Origin: Rhodothermota bacterium | GTDB taxonomy: Bacteria > Hydrogenedentota > Hydrogenedentia > Hydrogenedentales > GCA-2746185 | Length of the DNA: 6,536 nucleotides | Direction of reading: 5' to 3' | Assembly (NCBI GenBank): GCA_009885415.1 | Contig: VFKU01000485.1 | Span: forward strand, 1 to 6,536 | Shown here: piece after piece, positions 1-5,313 of the stretch | Numbering within the stretch: position 1 is the stretch's first letter | How the letters are laid out: the number at the start of each line of letters is the position of its first letter | Translations under genes and position numbers: made by a program | Notes under the pieces: model-generated | Database searches by the model: none | Told to the model about the DNA's origin: nothing | What the model saw: the letters and a program-made list of their open reading frames with translations, nothing else

Positions 1-438
1 CATCCCGCGCAAATCCCCCGAGGCCATCCCGTATTCGCTCAGCGCGTACATCGCAAAGGAGTGGCCGTACACGATCTTGTTGTCGTTCAGCGGCGTGCCG
101 TCCTGCTCCGTGGTCCAGTACCAGCCGCCGTGCTTGTCGTCCCAGAAACGGTCGAGGAGAAATTCCACGCCGCCTTGCGCGATCTCCAACGCTTTCCCGC
201 CGCCCAGCCCCGCACGATGCAGCGAGGAGTAGGTGTAGATCATGCGCGTCTGGCACACGAGCGTCTTGATCGTCTCGCCCGTCGGCTTCCCGTTCTTGTC
301 CAGATACGTCAAGTACCCGCCGAATTTTTCGTCGACCCCGTGCGTCATCCAGAAGGGCAGCAATTCATCCCTAAAATGGTCCTGCATCTCGATGAGCAAT
401 TTCTCGATGCGCTCTTTGGTCTTGGGGGAGAGGGGCAC
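1..438 (-). CDS. N-acylglucosamine 2-epimerase (AGE) family protein, N-terminal part, cut by window edge
   Basis: Members of this family interconvert C2 epimers or aldose/ketose forms of sugars (N-acylglucosamine, cellobiose, mannose) in the cytoplasm on an (alpha/alpha)6 barrel. The 146 visible residues show the family pattern: a first helix leading into LLPFWMTHGVDEKFGGYL (27-44), a conserved arginine in CQTRM (R65), a DDKHGGWYW segment (100-108), and KIVYGHSFAMYALSEY (121-136). No signal peptide is seen, so the protein should be cytoplasmic. I chose GTG at 438-436 because an AAAGG Shine-Dalgarno lies 7 nt upstream and this start includes the expected first helix; ATG at 387-385 (residue 18) is the alternative. 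It follows the exported hydrolase by 27 bp in the same frame and is probably co-transcribed. Full-length relatives have about 390-420 residues, so the later catalytic histidines lie outside the window. Family assignment is firm; the substrate (cellobiose, mannose or amino sugar) is not resolved. Confidence 0.9.
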   Translation of the reverse strand, partial: MPLSPKTKERIEKLLIEMQDHFRDELLPFWMTHGVDEKFGGYLTYLDKNGKPTGETIKTLVCQTRMIYTYSSLHRAGLGGGKALEIAQGGVEFLLDRFWDDKHGGWYWTTEQDGTPLNDNKIVYGHSFAMYALSEYGMASGDLRGM

Positions 439-445
439 GGCGAAA

Positions 446-450
446 CCTTT
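446..450 (-). promoter_or_regulatory. Ribosome binding site of the AGE-family gene
   Basis: On the minus strand AAAGG stands 7 nt before GTG at 438-436. It lies between the hydrolase TGA and the epimerase start and supports GTG rather than the downstream ATG, as well as independent translation initiation of the epimerase. Confidence 0.5.
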
Positions 451-465
451 CGTTGATTCTGGGGG

Positions 466-2430
466 TCAGTGCAGGCCGCCCGCGCCGGGTGCAATACGAA
501 TGCGCTCCGGCGCAAGGACGGCCGCCACGGTAGTGATCCCGCCGAGGGTTTGCAAGGAGGGGAGATACGCGTCGCGCACCCAGTCGGCGTCGGTCGCGGG
601 AAAATTCGCGGGGTCGGCCTCGGTGGTCGCCGCGACCCGCGCGAGCGAGGTGGCGAGCACGCACCATATTTGTGCGCGCCCCTCGCCGATCACGTTGATT
701 GGGGCGTTGCCCGCGCGCTCGCTGAGCCACGCGATCGCCGCGAGGACGTCCTGCACGCGATACGCGGTGTCCGTCGGCACGAAAGTGTCGGCGAACTTCC
801 CGAGCTTACGTTCCGCCGAAGCGGTTTCGCCCGTGCGAAACGCGTCGAGGGAGGCGACAATCTGGCCTTCGTCAATCACCCGGCGGCGCACGTTCTCCAC
901 GAGCGTGCCCTGGTCGTCCATCAGCGCCGATTTTCCTTCCGGATGCACAACCAGCGCGGCCGTGCCGACGATGCGCGCGCGGGGAATCAGCAGCACCGCG
1001 GGGATCGCAGCGCCGGTGTCTTCGACGTGAAACAGCCAACGCTCGATCGTATATCCGTCTTTCTGGTCTGAGCTCAGGCGGTCGGCATTGGCCCGTTTCG
1101 GGCACGCTGGATCGGCGCCGACCACGAGACGAACCGCGTCGCCGTACTGCCGCACGAAGTCAGGATCGGCGCCGCGTTCTTTCACGGCGCGGGCGATGCG
1201 TTCGCGCCGTTCGCCGATCATGGCTTCGATAAGTTCGTCTTGAGTCGCGTGATCCGGCAGGGGGCCCTCGCCCGGAAACACGCGCAGTGCTTCCTTGGTT
1301 TCGACCGCGAAGGCCGGCTCCGAGAACGTGGCGTATTTCTCTGGTTCGTTAAGAAACCATTTCCCGAGAAAACGATACACCGCTTCGCGGCTGGGCCGGT
1401 TGTAGTTGTGCCCGGCGTCGACTTGAAAGCTCTCCACGTGGTCCGCCGCGTCGAAGAGTTCATAGATGCCCCGGACGGCGGGGAATTCGACCGTGGGCGT
1501 GTCCTTCGTCCAGTCGCCGGTCGCGGCGATCATCATCAGCGGCTTGGGTGCGAAAAGCGCGCCGATTTCCATGTTCGACGCTCCGATTCGGATCAGCGGC
1601 GCGTTTTCGCAGGCGCAGCCGCCCTGCATCGTGTGCGAGATCATGTTCACCGGCGCGGCGGCCTGGACGCGCGAATCCACGGCGCACAACGCGAAGGTCT
1701 GCGTGCCGCCGCCCGAGGCCCCCGTGCACGCGAGGCGCTTTGGGTCGACTTGCGGCAGCGATTGAAGGAAATCCAGGGCGCGGATGTTCGACCAGAGCTG
1801 GATGGCGAAGGGATGGATGCCCCAGAGTTCCTGTCGACGCCGGACCTCGGCCGGCACCTCCGCTGGGCGATGGCCCCACGCGAAAGAGAATTGGCGGCTG
1901 TCGTTGTAGCCGACCATGTCAACGCTGAACGCGACCATGCCCATTCGCGCAAAAGTGATGCAACGGCCCGGGACGGAACAGGTCTCCGTGTCCTCGAGGC
2001 GGCCGGTCCCCCAGTGCCCGTGCGGATTGAGCACGGCCGGGAAGGGGCCCTTGCCCGCGGGCACGTACAGATTTCCGGTGACGAAGAAGCCCGGAGAGGC
2101 CTCGAAATGTACCTTCGACACGCTGTACCCATCGCGCTCGACGGTGTCGAAAATTTTCGTATTCAGTGGCGTGCGCTCGGGCTCCGGCCACAGGCCGCAG
2201 GCGACGCGAATCCGGTGCCGCAGGGACTCCGCATAGGGATCCCATTCGGCGCGCGACGCGAAGGGTGTCATCGTGAAATCGGTGTCGGTATCGCGAAGGG
2301 TGCTGAGCCGCCGATCCTGGGACCCAATATCTTCGCCCACGTCCGTAGGATCAGCAAAGATTTCAGTGCCCGGAAAACTCGCTACGATAAGAAGCGCCGG
2401 AAATAATGTGCGCCACAGTCGATTCGCCAT
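466..2430 (-). CDS. Secreted two-domain alpha/beta-hydrolase, acetylxylan esterase-like
   Basis: 654 residues. The N-terminus is a signal peptide: basic residues R4 and R7, hydrophobic core around 9-19, likely cleavage after A26 (IFA|DP), so the enzyme is probably exported. The first hydrolase domain (about 55-370) carries the family's N-terminal segment GLWPEPERTPL (79-89), an oxyanion-side NPHGHW motif (135-140), nucleophile elbow GASGG with Ser239, a candidate acid Asp306 in ATGDWT, and His341 in DAGHNYN. The second domain (about 391-654) resembles another hydrolase fold (HPEGK at 496-500, LDAFRTGE at 528-535) but has GEGRA (582-586) where a nucleophile elbow is expected, so it is probably non-catalytic. 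Proteins of this type are usually annotated as acetylxylan esterase or dienelactone-hydrolase-like, with activity rarely tested. A GGGAGG site 6 nt upstream fixes the ATG start. The AGE-family gene follows 27 bp downstream, suggesting carbohydrate processing. Fold and export are well supported; substrate is inferred only weakly. Confidence 0.88.
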   Translation of the reverse strand: MANRLWRTLFPALLIVASFPGTEIFADPTDVGEDIGSQDRRLSTLRDTDTDFTMTPFASRAEWDPYAESLRHRIRVACGLWPEPERTPLNTKIFDTVERDGYSVSKVHFEASPGFFVTGNLYVPAGKGPFPAVLNPHGHWGTGRLEDTETCSVPGRCITFARMGMVAFSVDMVGYNDSRQFSFAWGHRPAEVPAEVRRRQELWGIHPFAIQLWSNIRALDFLQSLPQVDPKRLACTGASGGGTQTFALCAVDSRVQAAAPVNMISHTMQGGCACENAPLIRIGASNMEIGALFAPKPLMMIAATGDWTKDTPTVEFPAVRGIYELFDAADHVESFQVDAGHNYNRPSREAVYRFLGKWFLNEPEKYATFSEPAFAVETKEALRVFPGEGPLPDHATQDELIEAMIGERRERIARAVKERGADPDFVRQYGDAVRLVVGADPACPKRANADRLSSDQKDGYTIERWLFHVEDTGAAIPAVLLIPRARIVGTAALVVHPEGKSALMDDQGTLVENVRRRVIDEGQIVASLDAFRTGETASAERKLGKFADTFVPTDTAYRVQDVLAAIAWLSERAGNAPINVIGEGRAQIWCVLATSLARVAATTEADPANFPATDADWVRDAYLPSLQTLGGITTVAAVLAPERIRIAPGAGGLH

Positions 2431-2436
2431 GAGCCG

Positions 2437-2442
2437 CCTCCC
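2437..2442 (-). promoter_or_regulatory. Strong ribosome binding site of the secreted hydrolase
   Basis: Minus-strand GGGAGG lies 6 nt before the ATG at 2430-2428. It is a near-consensus Shine-Dalgarno at good spacing and fixes this start, which in turn places the signal peptide at the N-terminus. Confidence 0.7.
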
Positions 2443-2457
2443 GAAAGATTGGAGGCT

Positions 2458-2486
2458 ATGCTATCGCCTCGGCGCGCGCGGGACAA
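2458..2486 (-). promoter_or_regulatory. Possible sigma70-type promoter for the hydrolase-epimerase unit
   Basis: On the minus strand TTGTCC (2486-2481) and TAGCAT (2463-2458) are separated by exactly 17 nt. Each matches the -35 and -10 consensus at four of six positions. Transcription would begin near 2451, about 20 nt before the hydrolase ATG and just upstream of its ribosome binding site. The assignment rests on sequence match only; in GC-rich DNA of an unknown phylum such matches can occur by chance. Confidence 0.3.
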
Positions 2487-2495
2487 GATTGCGGG

Positions 2496-2514
2496 CGGGC
2501 AGAAGCGTTGCCCG
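2496..2514 (-). terminator. Short hairpin just after the HDOD gene, weak terminator candidate
   Basis: A perfect 6-bp inverted repeat (CGGGCA, 7-nt loop, TGCCCG) begins 2 nt past the TAG stop of the HDOD gene. Its position fits a transcription end or an mRNA 3' stabilising hairpin. No run of T follows on the minus strand, so it does not meet the usual intrinsic terminator pattern, and transcription may continue into the hydrolase gene. Confidence 0.3.
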
Positions 2515-2516
2515 TT

Positions 2517-3830
2517 CTAGGACTTCGTCACTTTTCCGATTGCCGCGTAAATTTTGAGGATTTTGTCCGCCGGCAAACTTAACTTCCTCAGCGAGGCTTC
2601 GCAGCCCGCCAAAATCTCAAGATGGTCTTCCAGTCCGCATGCGTAGGCGTCGGTCAGGCGGGCCGCGAGTGCCACCACGGCAGTCGCCTCCGCGTTCTCG
2701 ACCGCATGTTCCGGTGCGAGATGGAAACGGATGGGGGTGGAGATCTCCGCCGGCAATTGCCAGTGTTCGGCCAGGACGTAGCCCGCTTCCGGATGTCCGA
2801 TCCCCAGGATTTTCTCTTCAGCCTCGTGCAGATCTGCATCGCTCAATCCCGCCGGGATCTTGCTATAGAGCCCGGGCGCGCAGACGGTCAGCGCGAAGCG
2901 GCCAATGTCGCACAGCAGCCCCGCCGTGAAGAGACCCGCACTGCGGCTGAGACCGCAGGCATTTCCGATCGTCTTGGCGGTGTTCGCGCAAATCATCGAG
3001 TCGCGCCAGAAGGCGGCGTGATTGAAGTCTCCGGTCTGTTCGGTAAGCGCGATGACCGCCGAAGACATCACCGTCATCCGCGTCTCGCGCAGGCCGAGCA
3101 GGCTTGTGGCCAGCTCGACGTTGTCGACGCGCCGTGTGTACCCAAAGGCGGGTGAGTTCGCCAATTTCAGCAGGGTCGCGGAAATGGCCGGGTCCTTTGC
3201 GACAATCGCCGCGATGTCTTTCAGCGGCGTGTCGGGATGTTCGCTCGCTTCTTGCACTTGCTGCACGGTCTGCGGAAGCGTCGGGAGCGCGTCGATTTGA
3301 TGTAACAACTGGGCGACGCTGTCCACGCGCGCGCCAGCGTTAATGCGCGCCGCTTCGTCATCCGTCGTCGCCGCCGGGGATTCGCAGTAGTACTGCTCGA
3401 TCGCGTTTCGAATGTCTTCGGGCCGGCAGAGCCACGCTTTCACCCGCAGCCCGCTCATCTCTTCGAGTTTCTTGATGGTCGCGGAATCCAGGGGGAAAGC
3501 CATGCCCACGGTCAGTAGTTTTCCGAGCTTGTCGAGCGGGAAGAGTTCATGCTGCACGGCGAAACTCTTCGGCACGTATTGCAGGACCTCGCGCTCGACA
3601 CGGTAATTGCTTATCTCAATGCTAGGTACGCCGGGCTGGGATGCTAGAAACTGCGCCACTTTTGCCGTGTCGAGGTAGCCCAAGTTGATCAGGATTTCGA
3701 CGATCTTGCCGCCGTCGCTCTGCTGAACGCGCAAGGCCTCCGCCAATTGCCCCTTCGAGATGATCTCCGCTTCGATGAGCAACTCGCCGATCCGTTTCTT
3801 CGTTGCTCCTGCGGCAGGTTTGGTCGCCAT
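2517..3830 (-). CDS. MshEN (GspE N-terminal-like) plus HDOD domain signalling protein
   Basis: 437 residues, with no signal peptide or membrane segment. Residues 13-65 show the two 24-residue motifs of the MshEN cyclic-di-GMP-binding domain separated by five residues: motif I starts RIGELL (13) and ends at Q36, motif II starts KIVEIL (42) and ends at Q65. The rest of the GspE/MshE N-terminal lobe runs to about 148, including PGVPSIEI, FPLDKLGKLLTVGMAFPLD and PEDIRNAIEQYY. After a linker (149-172), an HDOD domain occupies about 174-375: ALPTLPQTV (181-189), DPAISATLLKLANSPAFG (213-230), GLLCDIGRFAL (304-314), GHPEAGYVLAEHWQLP (345-360). The HD position reads Cys307-Asp308 and the later His-His is His370-Leu371, so phosphohydrolase activity is unlikely. 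HDOD proteins are typically signalling outputs in motility, biofilm or stress control. There is no ATPase domain, so this is not a secretion ATPase. The partner and output here are unknown. An AGGGAG site lies 11 nt before the ATG. Confidence 0.88.
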   Translation of the reverse strand: MATKPAAGATKKRIGELLIEAEIISKGQLAEALRVQQSDGGKIVEILINLGYLDTAKVAQFLASQPGVPSIEISNYRVEREVLQYVPKSFAVQHELFPLDKLGKLLTVGMAFPLDSATIKKLEEMSGLRVKAWLCRPEDIRNAIEQYYCESPAATTDDEAARINAGARVDSVAQLLHQIDALPTLPQTVQQVQEASEHPDTPLKDIAAIVAKDPAISATLLKLANSPAFGYTRRVDNVELATSLLGLRETRMTVMSSAVIALTEQTGDFNHAAFWRDSMICANTAKTIGNACGLSRSAGLFTAGLLCDIGRFALTVCAPGLYSKIPAGLSDADLHEAEEKILGIGHPEAGYVLAEHWQLPAEISTPIRFHLAPEHAVENAEATAVVALAARLTDAYACGLEDHLEILAGCEASLRKLSLPADKILKIYAAIGKVTKS

Positions 3831-3874
3831 GGCCGGAATTGCTCCCTCTCAGTTCGAGAATATCGATGGCCTTT

Positions 3875-3889
3875 AGCCGACTGTCGGCT
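3875..3889. repeat. Compact inverted repeat in the HDOD gene leader
   Basis: AGCCGA and TCGGCT form a perfect 6-bp inverted repeat around CTG, 45 bp upstream of the HDOD start codon. It could be an operator half-site pair or an mRNA leader hairpin. No T-run follows on either strand, so it is not a standard terminator. A 15-bp palindrome may also occur by chance. Confidence 0.3.
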
Positions 3890-3912
3890 GTCTGGCAGCG
3901 GCATAGAATCGT

Positions 3913-3939
3913 GTAACTTATTGAAACATATAATGTTAC
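3913..3939. promoter_or_regulatory. Exact TATAAT box flanked by a GTAAC/GTTAC inverted repeat
   Basis: A perfect TATAAT stands at 3929-3934 on the plus strand, in the AT-rich core. There is no good -35 hexamer 16-18 nt upstream and no extended -10 TG. The box lies between GTAAC (3913-3917) and GTTAC (3935-3939), an arrangement that could be an operator overlapping a promoter. The distance to the RNase D start (over 200 nt) would make a long leader. The call is tentative. Confidence 0.25.
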
Positions 3940-4145
3940 GAATACGAAGAACACGATGCCCTTCGGGCGCTCTGTGGTAATTTTCCCATATAGAAGCTAA
4001 TTTTGCCAATAGATAACCCAAAAGACTTTCTTCAGGCTTTGTCCGAAAGTTGAGGCTCGCCCCAGTTCCTGCTACGTTCTTGCGCCTGCCGCCGGGTTCG
4101 TTTCCCCGGTGAATCGCCCCGGCCCGACGAAAGATTCCCGCCCCT

Positions 4146-5303
4146 GTGGCTACGTCCGCTTACATATATATCGAGACTCAAGACGAATTGGACGCCATGA
4201 CCCGGCAGGTGGCCGGGGCGCCCCGAATCGCGCTCGACACCGAAGCGAACAGCTTGCACAATTACCGCGAGCGCGTCTGCCTCATCCAGCTTTCGGCCGG
4301 AGACGTACATTACATCGTCGATCCGCTTGCGGAGATCGATCTGACGAAGCTCCTCAGCCACTTGGGCCGCAGCGAGCTGATCTTTCACGGCGCGGACTAC
4401 GATTTGCGGCTGATGCGCACCACTTTTGACGTGAAACCCAAAGGCGAAGTCTTCGATACGATGCTCGCGGCGCAGTTGCTGGGCTTCGAGCGCTTCGGTT
4501 ACGCCGCGCTGGTCGAGCAATTTTTCGACAAGCAGATCAGCAAGGCCGGCCAGAAGTCGAATTGGGCGCGGCGGCCTTTGACCGAGGCGCAGCTCGAATA
4601 CGCCGCCGACGATACGCGCTACCTCGGTCCGCTCGCGGACTTGTTGCGTGAGCAGCTCGAGTCGAAGGGGCGCATTCTCTGGCACCGCGAATGGTGCCGG
4701 CGCGTCGTCGCGGCCGCGGCCGAGCCGAGCCAGCGCGACGAGGACGAAGCCTGGCGCATCAGCGGCACGGGCACGCTCGGGCGCAAGCCGCTGGAGTTCG
4801 TTCGCGAGGTATGGCGCTGGCGCGAGCAGCAGGCCGAGCGCGCCGACGTGCCGCCGTTTAAGATTCTCGGCAATCAACAACTCCTCGAACTGGCCACTTG
4901 GGCCGCGACGCACGCGGAGGACGAGATTGAGAAGGGCCCGCGCCTCCCGCGACACTTCGACTCGCGCCGCATACAGACGCTGAAGGCCGCGATTAAGCGC
5001 GCGCATGGCGCGGCGAAGGAGGAGTGGCCCGAGCGGCTGCGCCGCGCGCCACAGGTGCATACCGGGCCGGAATGCAAGCCGCAGATCGAGGCGCTGCGCG
5101 CCGAGTCCGCGCGCATCGCCGGCGAACTCGGCATCCCGCCCTCCGTCCTCGCGCCCAAGGCGATGCTCGTCGCCATCGCGCGCAGCGACGCCCGCGATCG
5201 CAAGGCCATGCAGGCCTCGTCGGGCATGATGGACTGGCAAGTCTCGCTGCTCGAGGAGCCGTTGCGCACGGTCCTCGAGACCTTTGACGGCGCCTCCTCC
5301 TAA
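4146..5303 (+). CDS. rnd: Ribonuclease D (DEDDy 3'-5' exoribonuclease with HRDC domain)
   Basis: 385 residues. RNase D trims RNA 3' ends, notably tRNA precursors, in the cytoplasm. The exonuclease domain (about 5-180) has all DEDDy residues: Asp31 and Glu33 in LDTE, Asp86 in FHGADYDL, and Tyr152 with Asp156 in EYAADD. The family helix YAALVEQFF and the LTEAQLEYAADDTRYL signature are also present. An HRDC domain follows at about 200-285 (EAWRISGTG, WRWREQQAERADVPPFKILGN), and a second, diverged HRDC-like region occupies about 310-380 (LGIPPSVLAPKAM), matching the length and layout of E. coli Rnd. The start is GTG at 4146: an in-frame TGA at 4110 excludes longer versions except for an unlikely ATT, and the ATG at residue 18 would cut into the first strand region. 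The Shine-Dalgarno is weak (GAAAG about 12 nt upstream). The gene converges on the amidase gene, leaving 10 bp between the stops. Confidence 0.93.
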   Translation: MATSAYIYIETQDELDAMTRQVAGAPRIALDTEANSLHNYRERVCLIQLSAGDVHYIVDPLAEIDLTKLLSHLGRSELIFHGADYDLRLMRTTFDVKPKGEVFDTMLAAQLLGFERFGYAALVEQFFDKQISKAGQKSNWARRPLTEAQLEYAADDTRYLGPLADLLREQLESKGRILWHREWCRRVVAAAAEPSQRDEDEAWRISGTGTLGRKPLEFVREVWRWREQQAERADVPPFKILGNQQLLELATWAATHAEDEIEKGPRLPRHFDSRRIQTLKAAIKRAHGAAKEEWPERLRRAPQVHTGPECKPQIEALRAESARIAGELGIPPSVLAPKAMLVAIARSDARDRKAMQASSGMMDWQVSLLEEPLRTVLETFDGASS

Positions 5304-5313
5304 CGCACCTTCC

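Larger units (their letters stand above)
3831..4145. other. Divergent intergenic region with AT-rich core, no gene seen
   Basis: 315 bp separate the starts of the HDOD gene (minus) and RNase D (plus), so promoters for both should lie here. Positions 3901-4020 contain 74 A/T of 120, in sharp contrast with the GC-rich genes on either side. I see no convincing small gene. Weak plus-strand promoter-like pairs exist (for example TTGAGG at 4050-4055 and TACGTT at 4073-4078, 17 nt apart), but none is compelling. The region holds an exact TATAAT, a GTAAC/GTTAC inverted repeat and a compact hairpin, listed separately. Confidence 0.6.

Noticed and set aside
61..1071. Plus-strand open frames across the epimerase and hydrolase 3' end
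   Set aside because: They overlap well-supported minus-strand genes, have low-complexity compositions and no recognisable motif.
1240..2406. 388-codon open frame on the plus strand opposite the hydrolase
   Set aside because: It is arginine- and glycine-rich with no domain and lies antisense to a gene with a clear signal peptide, Ser-Asp-His motifs and a strong ribosome binding site.
3958..3968. GCCC-TTC-GGGC hairpin in the intergenic region
   Set aside because: Only a 4-bp stem with no following T-run. Too short to call a terminator or regulatory element.
3622..4021. Minus-strand open frames spanning the HDOD start and the intergenic region
   Set aside because: They run out of frame through the MshEN coding sequence and have no domain or good ribosome binding site, so they were not accepted as small genes.
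4032..5240. 402-codon open frame on the minus strand opposite RNase D
   Set aside because: Its translation is rich in Arg, Ala and Leu with no recognisable domain, and it lies exactly antisense to RNase D with all catalytic motifs intact. It is a GC-rich codon-position shadow.
5304..5313. Terminator between RNase D and the convergent amidase
   Set aside because: Only 10 bp separate the stops, and I could not identify a clear hairpin with a T-run there. Any terminator would have to lie within the opposing coding regions.
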